From GAS188 sp963713805 (lineage in GTDB: Bacteria > Pseudomonadota > Alphaproteobacteria > Rhizobiales > Beijerinckiaceae), in NCBI GenBank assembly GCA_963713805.1, contig CAVQNF010000027.1, forward strand, positions 116,896 to 180,895: a DNA stretch of 64,000 bases. The letters are read 5' to 3'. Position 1 is the first letter of the stretch, and each line of letters starts with the position of its first letter. This document shows positions 1 through 9,297 of the stretch, one piece after another. Under the pieces are notes generated by a model that searched no databases, had not been told where the DNA came from, and was given only the letters and a program-made list of their open reading frames with translations. The translations under genes and the position numbers were made by a program.

Positions 1-520
1 GTAGCCATAAAAGACCACCACTACCCGAGCCCTGGCTCGCCGCGCTCACCACGTGGGTATTGTTCGATGGCGCTGGTTCCGGTCGTGGGTCGACAATCAC
101 CGGTTGAGCCGCGATTGCAGGAGGTGTGGTAACAAGGGGTGGAGGATTCGGTTGAGCCGCGACGATAGGAGCCATGCTGGGAGATGGCGAGTCCAGTGTC
201 GACTGTTCGGGTTTCGCCTGCATCGCGGCAGAATCGGGTAGGCGGCCGCCGAACGCCCATGCAGGAAAGTCAACTGTCGATCCCGCTTCCTTATAGGCTC
301 TAATGATCGCGGAGTATTGTCGAAAAATGCACAGCTTGTCGCTTCGACAGGCGGCGCGTAGAGCGAGGAACCTACGGCCCATCTGGTTAGCGACCTGCGG
401 ACCTGATTGTCTCCTGACCTCGATGTACCCGGCGTTGGCTGCGCGATCCAACGTGGAGAGGCCGGGGATGTCCCGTCTGCTGTTGAACTTCGGCGTGACG
501 GGCGCTGCCTTGTTACAAGA
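1..520 (-). pseudogene. Truncated, unrecognised proline-rich protein gene running off the left edge
   Basis: A minus-strand frame stays open from about 520 to the window edge. It encodes a basic segment (for example PKFNSRRDIPGLSTLDRAA, then VANQMGRRFLALRAACRSDK, near 490-330) followed by a Pro/Ala-rich stretch with PNPPPLVTTPPAIAAQP near 180-90. The composition looks like real coding sequence, not an antisense shadow. No start codon is visible: the frame meets the stop codon and presumed end of the adjacent IS256 element, so the 5' end was probably removed by the insertion or by a later rearrangement. The missing N-terminus is not found on the other side of the transposase. I do not recognise the family. 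A plasmid or integrative-element protein is possible, but that is only a guess from the neighbouring transposase. Confidence 0.4.
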
Positions 521-1855
521 CTATGCTGCCGCTGTGGTTGCGACAACCGGCTTTTCGGTGAGACGATCTCGCGAGGCTTGGAGTGCGGCTCGGAGAGCGG
601 GAAGTTGCTTGTAGGCCTTGAGCCTTCGAAAGCCTTTGGCGGCTTCCATCATGCCGGCCGCAACCCATCGCAGCGCCATTGTGCCGTCTTGCCAACGCTT
701 CACATTGCGGCTGACACGACGGATGGTGCCCATCATGTTCTCGGCGATGTTGGTGCAGGCGAGCGAGCGGCGTAGTTCCTTCGGCAGCTTGAGACGTATG
801 ACGGTGAGGATTTCGTCGAGCCCCTCGAGAATGCTCGCCGCGACGCCTGGCCGATCCCGATCGAGGCTGCGCGCGAGGTTACGGATGAGCTGCTCTGCCT
901 TGGCGGCATCATCGAGCTCCCAAGCCTGACGCAGCACACGGCGCGTCGAGGCATGCAGGTTTTTAGGCAAGCGATCCATGATATTGCGCGCCTTGTGGAT
1001 CTGGCAGCGCTGGATCGCCGCCTCCTTGCCGAAGCTCGCGCGGATCGCTTTCGACAGGGCCTTCGCGCCATCCACAATGAAGAGCCTGGGCACCGTCGGG
1101 TCGAGCCCACGCTCGATGAGATTATCGATGAGCGCCTGCACGGTCGCCGCATTCTCCGTCGCACCCTCGACGAGCGCCAGCGGGCGCTTGTTGCCCGCGC
1201 CATCGATGCCGATGGCCGCCACCAGCACCAGACCCTCGCTGACATGAAGTCCGTCGATTTGAACCGCGAGCAGGTCGGCGCCCGAGAGATCGCCGGCCAT
1301 GAACTCTTCGAGCTTGTCCGCCGAGAGCGCCACGAAGCGCCGCGAAGCCGCCGATTTCGACAGGCCAGTTCCGGCGCCGGCCGCAACGCCACCCCCCGGC
1401 AGCCGAACCGAGCGGGCGAATTTGCGCGTCGAGACGTTGATCAACATCTGGTTCATTGCCCAGCGGCCGAGCCAGTCCTCCCCCACCGCGCTCTCCCAAC
1501 TCGGTAGCGAGACCTCATAGCCATCCACGCCCCGAACCCGAGGCCGCTCGACCCCGATCTTGCCGCCGTGGAAACCCAAGCAACCTCGCGTTCGACCCCA
1601 CCGATGAGCCCGACGCGCCGGCGGCCGGGCATGGCGCGCCCCACAGGCCGCTTCCACATCGGCTTCCATCATGCTGCCCAGCACCTCAATGCCCGCCGCC
1701 AGGCAAAACTGCTCAAAGCTTTTACGGACATCCTCAAAGGCCTCGTCCACAGGCCCGTTCGACCGCGGCATTGCCGCTGTGGTATCTCTCGTCATGGCGT
1801 TGCTTTCCTTTCGTGGAATCAGCACCCCGAGCTTACAAGCAGACGGTTACGGGGA
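496..1855 (-). mobile_element. IS256-family insertion sequence (approximate ends)
   Basis: The element is defined by a full-length IS256-type transposase. Reading outward from each end of the gene, the sequences show weak similarity (ACAAGGCAGCGCCCGTCACG near 516-497 on the minus strand and ACAAGCAGACGGTTACGG near 1836-1853 on the plus strand), which may be the imperfect terminal inverted repeats. No clear 8-9 bp target duplication could be seen, so the limits given are estimates. Confidence 0.5.
521..1825 (-). CDS. IS256 family transposase
   Basis: This 434-residue protein catalyses cut-and-copy movement of an IS256-group element. The DDE triad can be assigned: Asp in LLAVQIDGLHV (about residue 197), Asp in RLFIVDGAKAL (about 262) and Glu in TNIAENMMG (about 369), followed by the usual basic C-terminus with KRWQDGTMALRW. 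The length is normal for the family and the frame is intact, so the enzyme may be functional. The first Met is at 1825; a second, MTRDTTAAM, lies ten residues downstream at 1795 and may be the true start. The gene lies between a truncated gene on the left and iolE on the right, which suggests the insertion remodelled this locus. Confidence 0.93.
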   Translation of the reverse strand: MLIPRKESNAMTRDTTAAMPRSNGPVDEAFEDVRKSFEQFCLAAGIEVLGSMMEADVEAACGARHARPPARRAHRWGRTRGCLGFHGGKIGVERPRVRGVDGYEVSLPSWESAVGEDWLGRWAMNQMLINVSTRKFARSVRLPGGGVAAGAGTGLSKSAASRRFVALSADKLEEFMAGDLSGADLLAVQIDGLHVSEGLVLVAAIGIDGAGNKRPLALVEGATENAATVQALIDNLIERGLDPTVPRLFIVDGAKALSKAIRASFGKEAAIQRCQIHKARNIMDRLPKNLHASTRRVLRQAWELDDAAKAEQLIRNLARSLDRDRPGVAASILEGLDEILTVIRLKLPKELRRSLACTNIAENMMGTIRRVSRNVKRWQDGTMALRWVAAGMMEAAKGFRRLKAYKQLPALRAALQASRDRLTEKPVVATTAAA

Positions 1856-1913
1856 ACCAATCATTAGAAACACGAGATCGGCTGCCTTTCTCACGGCCTT
1901 CGAGGAGAGCTGA

Positions 1914-2796
1914 ATGATCCGCATCGGCGCCAATCCGATCGGCTGGTCGAATGACGACATGATCGAGCTCGGCGGCCATATCCCGTTGGAGCAATGCCTC
2001 GCCGAGGCGAAGGCCGCGGGCTTCGAAGGCATGGAGCTCGGCAACAAATTTCCGCGCGAAGCCGGAAAGCTCAAACCCATCCTCGAGGCACATGGACTCG
2101 CGCTCGTCTCGGGCTGGTATTCGACCTTCCTGATCGAACGCGATGCCGATGCGGAATTCGACGCCGCGCAAGCCCATGCGGCTCTGCTCAAGGCGATGGG
2201 ATGTGAGGTGCTGATCGCTGCCGAATGCACCCGCACGGTGCATGGCGACAAGGAAAAGCCGCTCTCGCGCCGCCCGGTGATGACCGAGGTCGAGTGGAGC
2301 CGATTGACGAGCCGCCTCACCCAATTCGCCGAGAAGCTTCGCGAGCTAGGCCTCACGCTCGTCTATCATCATCACATGGGCACGGTGGTGCAGAGCGAGG
2401 CCGAGATCGACCGTTTGATGGCCGAGACGGGGCCTGCGGTGAAGCTCCTCCTCGACACGGGCCACGCGCTCTGGGGCGGCGCCGATCCGGCGGCGCTCGC
2501 CTCACGCCATCGCGACCGGATCGCGCATGTGCATACGAAGGACGTGCGCGAACGCCGTGATGGCACGCGCGAGGCGCGAGAATTGGTCTTTCCTGAACTC
2601 CGTGGTCGAGGGGGTCTACACGGTTCCGGGCGACGGCATGATCGATTTCGTCGCCGTGCTTCGCGAGCTCAAAGCCTATTCGGGCTGGGTGGTCGTCGAG
2701 GCCGAGCAGGATCCGGAGAAGGCCAATCCGGCCCATTATGCGAAGCTCGGCTGCGCCAACGTCAAGCGCTTCCTCAGGCAAGCCGCATTGATGTGA
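1914..2796 (+). CDS. iolE: Myo-inosose-2 dehydratase IolE (frameshifted)
   Basis: IolE dehydrates 2-keto-myo-inositol in the cytoplasmic inositol degradation pathway. It is a xylose-isomerase-like TIM barrel. The N-terminus MIRIGANPIGWSNDDM and the conserved LVYHHHMGTVVQ, LLLDTGHALWGGADP and HVHTKDVR are all present. The frame breaks near 2560; the C-terminal part (ENWSFLNSVVEGVYTVPGDG, then VVVEAEQDPEKA) continues one frame over to the stop at 2794-2796. Removing one C in GAACGCC restores a full-length protein of about 293 residues. A GAGGAG-type ribosome-binding sequence (gaggagagctg) precedes the ATG. It converges on the sugar ABC transporter genes that follow, consistent with an inositol or related polyol uptake and catabolism locus, although no other iol gene is in the window. 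Confidence 0.88.
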
Positions 2797-3356
2797 ATGC
2801 TTGTGCGCGTCATTTGAACAACCTCGATACTTGATGCTCCAATATTCGGCGGCGCGCATCCTGACGTCTCGAAAAGCGTTCGCTGGCGGAAACCGGTGGC
2901 GCGCAATGAGATCGTGGTCATTCGCCATCTTACCAACCGATACGTTGGGCAGACGCGATACCATTCCTGTGACAACGCCTGCTGTCGGAGGTCGCCAGGT
3001 CGAACATCTCAGCGGGTCGTCGCGCCAGCGCTCTCGATCTAACCAGAATCGGATAGCCCATACCTGCTGCGGCTGGTCAGCGCGGAAGTGGTACGCGGCA
3101 AAGCTTTCGACCAGCGTTCCGCGGCAGCATACCGACGAAATTGTATCCGGCCGCCGACGAGGCTGATGTAGGCATTGGTGTATACATTTGACCTGTTATT
3201 GGCCTCAGGCGGCGATGCGTGGCCTGGGTAATATTACATTTAGACGTACGTTTATTGCTAACCAGTGCGCCGAAAAGCCGAGGCGAGTAGTTGCAACACA
3301 GTTTTCTCTCGGCGCGAAAAAAGGCCGAAGCCCTTCTTCGCGCCGGAGGACAGATC
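2797..3356. other. Gene-free gap between convergent iolE and the ABC operon
   Basis: About 560 bp between two convergent genes. Short frames exist on both strands, but none has recognisable protein features, and composition drifts to lower GC after about 3170. No strong intrinsic terminator was seen. It may be degenerate remnant DNA. Confidence 0.4.
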
Positions 3357-4298
3357 TCAGTTGTATAGAACGGCGGCGACCTTTGGGTCGCTGACGTTCG
3401 ATTTGTCGTACCAGTAGAAGCCGGTATCGACCGCCTTGGGCAGCTTGTCGCCCTTCAGCGCTTTCACCGCCGATTCAACGACGCAGGAGCCGATGCCGAT
3501 GGGGTTCTGGGTAATCGCGCCGGCCTCGTCGCCGGATTTAATCGCGTCGATCTGCTCCTTGCCTGAATCGTAGCCAATGACCACGAGCTTCTTTTTGGAC
3601 TCCTTTACGCCATGCAGGACGCCGATGATCGAGCCCTCATTGGCGCCAAAGATGCCCTTGAGGTTTGGGTTGGCGCCAAGAATCGCCTTGGTGATTTCGG
3701 TCGACTTCAGCTGGTCGCCGCCGCCATATTGGACGCTGACGATCTTCACATTGGGGTGCTTCGCTTTCATCTCATTAAGGAAACCGTCGCGCCGGTCGAT
3801 GCCGGTGCGGCTGGTCTGATCGTGCACCACCACCGCGACCTCGCCCGAATCGCCGATCATCTCCGCCATCTTATCGGCGGCAACGGCGGCCGCCGCGATA
3901 TTGTCAGTCGCGCACGTGGTCAACGGGATGTCGCTGTCGACGCCCGAGTCGAAGGCAATCACGGGGATGTGTTCGGCCTGCGCCTTCTTGAGCAGCGGAA
4001 TGGCCGCCTTGCTGTCGAGCGCTGCGAAGCCGATCGCGTTCGGATGCTTGGCGAGGTCCGCCGAGAGCATATCGATCTGCTTGTCGACCATCGCCTCGGT
4101 TTCCGGCCCCTCGAAGCTGATCTTGACGCTAAGCTTCTGCGCCTCCTGCTCCGCGCCGAGCTTGACGGCTTGCCAGAACTGGTGCTGGAAGCCCTTCGAA
4201 ACCAAGGGAATGTAGGTCTCGTTGGCACGCGAGACAGCGACTGCTGCCACCAGCGCAGCGGCCCCGAGCAAGGTGCTGATTTGCATTCTGTTCAACAT
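3357..4298 (-). CDS. Sugar ABC transporter substrate-binding protein
   Basis: This is a 313-residue periplasmic binding protein of the type-1 fold used by ribose/galactose/inositol-class (CUT2) importers. It has a Sec signal peptide (MLNRMQISTLLGAAALVAAVAV, likely cleaved after SRA). The core FKG-like opening appears as LVSKGFQHQFWQAVKLGAE, with the hinge and second lobe in VVIGYDSGKEQIDAIKSGD. It is the last gene of a minus-strand set with the ATPase and the permease. The substrate cannot be fixed from sequence. The neighbouring inosose dehydratase makes myo-inositol or a related polyol plausible, but ribose- or allose-type substrates are equally open. The frame is intact. Confidence 0.85.
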   Translation of the reverse strand: MLNRMQISTLLGAAALVAAVAVSRANETYIPLVSKGFQHQFWQAVKLGAEQEAQKLSVKISFEGPETEAMVDKQIDMLSADLAKHPNAIGFAALDSKAAIPLLKKAQAEHIPVIAFDSGVDSDIPLTTCATDNIAAAAVAADKMAEMIGDSGEVAVVVHDQTSRTGIDRRDGFLNEMKAKHPNVKIVSVQYGGGDQLKSTEITKAILGANPNLKGIFGANEGSIIGVLHGVKESKKKLVVIGYDSGKEQIDAIKSGDEAGAITQNPIGIGSCVVESAVKALKGDKLPKAVDTGFYWYDKSNVSDPKVAAVLYN

Positions 4299-4425
4299 GG
4301 CTCCTCCTCTCCCTCCTGTTTTAGCTGTTTCAGGTGACCAACGTTTTTGCTACTATTCGCTGAACGTCATTCTCGTTGTTTCTTGTTCGACTTGGCTTCG
4401 TTCTCTGCCTGTGATCGACCTCCTT

Positions 4426-5451
4426 TCACAACTTCCTGCGCCGCAGAATGTCGATGTAGACAGCCAGGATTATGATGACGCCGGTAACGACGATCTGCCA
4501 CTCCTGCGGAACTGACAGGATGCGCAGGCCGTTGGTGAGAACGCTCATTATAAACGCGCCGATAATCGTGCCAAGCACCGTGCCAGTGCCCCCGCTCAGC
4601 GACGTGCCGCCGATCACCACGGCAGCGATCGCTTCGAGTTCGTAGCCCTGGCCGAGTGCGGGCTGGGCGGAATTGAGCCGCGAGGCGATCAGCAGCCCGG
4701 CAACGCCGCAAATCGCGCCGGCCATGACGTAGATCGCAATCTTCCAGCGATCCACATTGACGCCGGACAGGCGAACAGCTTCCTCGTTGCTGCCTAAGGC
4801 GAATGTGTAGCGGCCAAGTGCCGTGCGGCTGAGAACGACCGACGCGGCGATCGCCAGCGCGAATAGGATCACCACGCTATTGGGAACCGGCAGGCTTGGT
4901 AGGATGTAGCCGATCACCGACCCTTGCGAAATCGTCGAGAAGCTTTCGGTGTCGCTGAAATAGATCGGCTTGTCGCCCGCCACCACGAGCGCCAGGCCCT
5001 TGTTCACCAGCATCATGCCCAGTGTCGCGATGAAGGGTGGTAGCTTCAGTTTGGCGACGAACGTACCCGAGAGCAAGCCACTCATGGCGCCGGTCGCGAT
5101 GGCCGCGAGCACGCCCGTCCACAATGGCAACTGCCAATAGGTGAGAAATACGCCGGCCATCACGGCGCAGAACGTCATCAGTGTGCCGACCGACAAATCG
5201 ATACCGGCGGTGATAATGACGAAAGTGGACGCGATCGCGAGCACGCCGTTCACCGCCGTCGACTGCAGGATGCCGAGAAGATTCTCGACCTGCATGAAGG
5301 CCGGCGAGGCAAAACCGAAAAAGACCATCAACAGGATCAGGCTCGCAAAGGCGAACAGCTTCTGGCGCGCTATCGAGCCAAAAACCTGGGCCCGGAAGGT
5401 TGTCGCCACGCGTTCTTCGGTTCCGATGGTCGCCGTCTTCGATTCCACCAT
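4426..5451 (-). CDS. Sugar ABC transporter permease (CUT2 type)
   Basis: This 341-residue inner-membrane permease belongs to the RbsC/XylH family (BPD_transp_2). It shows about eight to ten hydrophobic segments, starting at KLFAFASLILLMVFFGFAS, and the family loop regions IDLSVGTLMTFCAVMAGVF and FIATLGMMLVNKGLALVV. A cytoplasmic N-terminal extension of about 30 residues precedes the first membrane span. It lies 17 bp downstream of the ATPase gene and 127 bp upstream of the binding-protein gene on the same strand, so the three are probably one transcription unit. The reading frame is intact, and the C-terminus DILRRRKL is basic, as usual. Confidence 0.9.
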   Translation of the reverse strand: MVESKTATIGTEERVATTFRAQVFGSIARQKLFAFASLILLMVFFGFASPAFMQVENLLGILQSTAVNGVLAIASTFVIITAGIDLSVGTLMTFCAVMAGVFLTYWQLPLWTGVLAAIATGAMSGLLSGTFVAKLKLPPFIATLGMMLVNKGLALVVAGDKPIYFSDTESFSTISQGSVIGYILPSLPVPNSVVILFALAIAASVVLSRTALGRYTFALGSNEEAVRLSGVNVDRWKIAIYVMAGAICGVAGLLIASRLNSAQPALGQGYELEAIAAVVIGGTSLSGGTGTVLGTIIGAFIMSVLTNGLRILSVPQEWQIVVTGVIIILAVYIDILRRRKL

Positions 5452-5468
5452 CCGCTCAAATCCTCACG

Positions 5469-6981
5469 CTAGGCAGCCTTGGCTTTTTCGCGCTGGGTGG
5501 CGAGCTGCATGATGCGCTCCTGCGTCGCGCCCTTCCATTCAAGCACGCCAGTGATACGCCCTTCGCACATCACCACGATGCGGTCGCTCATGCGCAAAAT
5601 CTCGGGCAGCTCCGACGAGATCATCACGATTGCCTTGCCCTGGTCGGCAAGAGAGCGCAGCAGCTTGTGGATCTCGGCCTTGGCTCCAACATCAATCCCG
5701 CGCGTTGGCTCGTCGAAAAACAGAATGTCGCAATCGCGCGCCAGCCACTTTGCGATCACGACCTTCTGCTGGTTGCCGCCCGAGAGAAGCCGGACCTCTT
5801 GCGTCGCCGAAGGGGTACGAATGCTGAGAAGCCTGATGAACAATTCGACGGTGGCACGGATCGCCTGCTGCCGAAGAACGAATTTGAATTTGAGATGCCG
5901 TGCAAGCGTGGCCATGACGACATTGGACGCGACGTCCATGCCGACGGCCAGGCCAAATCGCTTCCGGTCCTCCGACAGATAGCCGATCCCGAGCGCAACC
6001 GCATCGGCCGGCGATTTGATCGAGGCGGCCACGCCACGCACGATGATCTCACCGGACTCGATCCTGTCGGCGCCGAATATCGCGCGCGCCACCTCGGTTC
6101 TTCCCGCCCCCATCAGGCCCGCGAATCCCAGAATCTCGCCGCGCCTGAGAGTGAAACTGACGTTCCTGACGAGCGGCCCGCAATTCAGGCTCCTGACCTC
6201 AAGCGCGACTTCGCCGCGCGACGCCACTAGCGGCGGGTGTTGCGACGTCGTCCATCAAAGTCCGTCCGACCATCATGCCGATAATGGTATCCAAGCTCGT
6301 CGCGGTCGGCACGGTCGCGACGTATTCGCCGTCGCGTAGGACGGTTACGCGATCGGAGATCTGCTTCAGCTCGTCCATCTTGTGCGAAATATAGACGATA
6401 CCCACGCCACGCGCCTTGAGCTCCCGGATGATATTGAACAGTTCGGCGATTTCGGCGTTGTTCAACGCGGCTGTCGGCTCGTCCATGATCAACACGCGTG
6501 AATTGAAGGACAGCGCCTTGGCGATTTCCACCATCTGCTGGTTGGCGACCGTCAGCCCGCCGACGATTGCGCGGGGGTCTAGCTTCAGATGCATGTGGGC
6601 GAGAATCTCTCGCGCTTGACGGTTGAGCTTATCCTCGTCAAGGAACACGCCCAATCGCCCGGGCGGTTCGCGCCCGATAAAGATATTCTGGGCAACTGTC
6701 AGGTGATTCATCAGTTGCAGTTCCTGATGAATGATCCCGATGCCCATCATCTGAGCGGCGCGAGGGCTGGCGAAATTGACCGGCTCGCCCTTATAGAGAA
6801 TTTCTCCGCCATTCCGGGGGTAGATACCTGCGAGGATTTTCATCAGAGTCGATTTACCGGCGCCGTTCTCGCCGACGAGGGCATGGACCTCCCCGGCGAG
6901 CAGCTCGAAGCGGACGTGGCTCAGCGCGCGGACGCCGGGAAAATTCTTGCTGACGTTCTGCACGGATACGAGTGGGGACAT
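5469..6981 (-). CDS. Sugar ABC transporter ATP-binding protein, duplicated NBD (frameshifted)
   Basis: This is an RbsA/MglA-like ATPase of about 500 residues with two nucleotide-binding domains, which drives the CUT2 importer. NBD1 (6981 to about 6230) has Walker A GENGAGKST and Walker B VLIMDEPTAAL. NBD2 (about 6225 to 5469) has the degenerate Walker A GFAGLMGAGRTEVAR, signature LSGGNQQKVV and Walker B ILFFDEPTRGID, as is typical of this family. The two halves lie in different frames that overlap around 6199-6227. Removing one base near 6215 joins DVATPAASGV to ASRGEVALEVRSLN. Two separate genes are possible because a GTG lies at 6227, but the family is always a fused protein, so a frameshift is more likely. 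Confidence 0.88.
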
Positions 6982-7324
6982 TGCCCGTCCGATCAGGGAG
7001 TTTTTCTTGCCGGCTCCATGGTCGGCTCTCCTGACAGCTGTCGCCGCCGCTGCCCTGCGAGGGTCCTATCACACTTCTTCACAAGCGGAACCGTAGAGCG
7101 ATCACAGCTTGGAGGACGAGTCCCAGGCTTGTATTGCCCATCTTAAGTCCCCGTTCTCCCCGCACAAGCCCCTCGCTTAAGGCGCTCTGGGCCTGATGCC
7201 GGATTGCAGTGTGGGCAACTTGCGCAATTTTTTCGGTGTGAAACCCTGCTTTGGGCGGCATTGCCTCCACCGCTTTGAAAGCGAGCCGTTGTCTCGCGAC
7301 GGCGCCACGGTGGCCCCGCAGCTT
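6982..7324 (-). other. Upstream region of the ABC operon with one weak small frame
   Basis: This 343-bp stretch lies upstream of the ATPase gene and downstream of the GH13 gene, and should hold the ABC operon promoter. A minus-strand frame at 7079-7270 could encode 63 residues (EAMPPKAGFHTEKIAQ to LVLQAVIALRFRL). Its end resembles the tail of small helix-turn-helix proteins, but no domain can be assigned. No operator palindrome was recognised. Confidence 0.3.
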
Positions 7325-8941
7325 TTAGGAAATGGGCGTGAGCTCGGCCACAATCCCTTCATGGGGCCGCAGCAGCATGGGCGTAAGCGCGAGAATTTCG
7401 CCTTTCCGGTCGAGATGGGTCGACAAGAGAAGGCGAGAACCGGCAGGAACCTCCTCGACTTCCTCGAAACGGCCGCTGAAATTGAGCGCGACCAAAAGCC
7501 GACGGCGGCCGTCGCGCCGCTCGTAGGCGAGCACATTCTCATTCGCCTCGACGAGCGCGTAGCTGCCGGTCGCGAGCGCCGCCTCTTGCCGGCGCAGCCC
7601 GATGAGCACGCGATAGAGCGCCAGCATCGATGTGGGATCGGCCGCTTGCGTCGCCACATTTCTCGCCGCGAAGTCGGGCGCGACGGGGAGCCAGGGCTCG
7701 ACGCCGCTGAAGCCCGCATGCGGGCTCGCGTCCCATTGCATCGGCGTGCGTTCCGGATCGCGACTGAAGTCCGGCGCGTTGCTTCCGAACGGGTCGCGCC
7801 GGAGGCCATGCGCGATGGGCACGTCCGCCATGCCGATCTCCTCGCCCTGGTAGAGGGTCGGCGTGCCGCGCAGCGTGAGCAGCAGCATCGCGGCGATGCG
7901 TGCCTGTTCGGGGCCCAGCCTCGTCGCCACGCGTGACCTGTCGTGATTGCCGAGGACCCAGTTCGGCCAGCCGCCGCGCGGCAAGGCGGCCTCGTAGTCG
8001 GCGATCAGGGCGGCGATCGCGCTCGGTCGCCACGGGGTCGAGATGAGGTGGAAATTGAAAGGCAGGTGGAAGCCCGAAAGCTCGATGCCGTAATAGGCCA
8101 TGAGCCGCTCGATCGGCAGATAGGCCTCGCCGATCAGAAGCCGCTCATCGGCGTAGGATCTCGCCACTTCCCGCATGAGCGCGATCGCCCCATGCACCTC
8201 GGGCTGATCCATGGAATAGGTGCGCAGGAGCCGCTGGGCAGGTGGCATGTCCTCGTGCCAATCGGGATTTGGGGGATCGTCGCGCAAGCTTGCATCCTCG
8301 AACAGATGATGGATCGCGTCCACGCGAAAGCCGTCGACGCCCCGGTCGAACCAGAAGCGCAGCACATCGAGCATGGCCGCGACGACTTCGGGGTTGCGCC
8401 AGTTCAGATCCGGCTGCCGGGCGAGGTAGGCGTGGTAATAGAACTGTCCCGTCCGCTCGTCGAAGGTCCAGGCCGGGCCGCCGAACTCGCTTATCCAATT
8501 ATTGGGAGGCCCACCGTCGGCGCGAGCGTCGCGCCAGACATACCAGTCGCGTTTGGGGCTTTGCCGCGAGGCACGGCTCTCGATGAACCAGGGGTGCAGG
8601 TCGGAAGTGTGGTTCGGCACATAATCGAGGACGACCTTGAGGCCCTTGCGATGCGCCTCGTCGAGGAGGCGATCGAAATCCTCCATCGTGCCGAACACCG
8701 GATCGATGCCGCGATGATCGCAAACGTCGTAGCCGAAATCCGCCATGGGCGAGGCATAGATCGGCGATATCCAGATCGCATCGACCCCGAGCGAGACGAG
8801 ATGATCGAGCCGTCGGCGCATGCCTTCGAGATCGCCGATGCCGTCCCCATTCGTGTCCTGGAAGGACCGCGGATAGATCTGATAGATGACGGCGCGGCGC
8901 CACCAGGCGCTTTCGCGAGGATCACGGCTCGGCACCGGCAC
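7325..8941 (-). CDS. GH13 alpha-glucosidase
   Basis: This 538-residue cytoplasmic alpha-glucosidase belongs to the oligo-1,6-glucosidase / AglA group of GH13 and hydrolyses short alpha-glucosides. The four conserved GH13 regions are readable: DYVPNHTS (about 107-113), GFRVDAIHH with nucleophile Asp208, the acid-base Glu272 in LLIGEAYL, and the transition-state Asp334 in LGNHDRSR. The N-terminus WWRRAVIYQIYPRSFQD is characteristic, and there is no signal peptide. The C-terminal beta domain ends in MLLRPHEGIVAEL. The frame is intact over 1.6 kb. It lies upstream of the sugar ABC operon on the same strand but separated by 340 bp, so co-transcription is uncertain. Confidence 0.93.
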   Translation of the reverse strand: MPVPSRDPRESAWWRRAVIYQIYPRSFQDTNGDGIGDLEGMRRRLDHLVSLGVDAIWISPIYASPMADFGYDVCDHRGIDPVFGTMEDFDRLLDEAHRKGLKVVLDYVPNHTSDLHPWFIESRASRQSPKRDWYVWRDARADGGPPNNWISEFGGPAWTFDERTGQFYYHAYLARQPDLNWRNPEVVAAMLDVLRFWFDRGVDGFRVDAIHHLFEDASLRDDPPNPDWHEDMPPAQRLLRTYSMDQPEVHGAIALMREVARSYADERLLIGEAYLPIERLMAYYGIELSGFHLPFNFHLISTPWRPSAIAALIADYEAALPRGGWPNWVLGNHDRSRVATRLGPEQARIAAMLLLTLRGTPTLYQGEEIGMADVPIAHGLRRDPFGSNAPDFSRDPERTPMQWDASPHAGFSGVEPWLPVAPDFAARNVATQAADPTSMLALYRVLIGLRRQEAALATGSYALVEANENVLAYERRDGRRRLLVALNFSGRFEEVEEVPAGSRLLLSTHLDRKGEILALTPMLLRPHEGIVAELTPIS

Positions 8942-9297
8942 CTCCCTCCTTCAGTGCCAGGCGCATTTTAGCCAAATTGACCCTCCATGGCGACGCGCCA
9001 AAGCACGGCCGAAACGGGGGTCGGGCCTTCGAAGTAAAATCACGCAGGACCAATGACTATGTGCGAAGGTCATAGCATGGCGCTCGTCGGCTTCTCCTCA
9101 AAGACGCAAGTGCCTTTCGGCGAATCGCGCGCCATTCATCGCGCCGGCGGCCGCTACCTCACGCTGATCGGGTCGAACGCCCTTTTCCATTTGCCGCAAG
9201 ACCGATGGCCGGTGGCGGTCGATGTCCCGGCGGTGGCACGAACGGCGACGGCATACGCGCGCATCGCCGTCGCCTGGTCGCGCCGGTCGTAAAACGC
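8942..9297. other. Divergent intergenic region with a doubtful small frame
   Basis: This region separates the divergent GH13 and helicase genes and should contain both promoters. A plus-strand frame at 9053-9292 (79 residues, MTMCEGHSMALVGFSSKTQV) is open, but its second half overlaps the upstream part of the helicase frame. It matches no family I know, so I do not call it a gene. Confidence 0.3.

Noticed and set aside
303..775. Plus-strand frames in the first 800 bp
   Set aside because: They lie opposite the IS256 transposase and the truncated gene and show shadow-type composition.
5469..6981. Two separate half-size ATPase genes in the ABC operon
   Set aside because: A GTG exists at 6227, but this ATPase family is a fused two-domain protein, and a single-base correction joins the halves with normal linker length.
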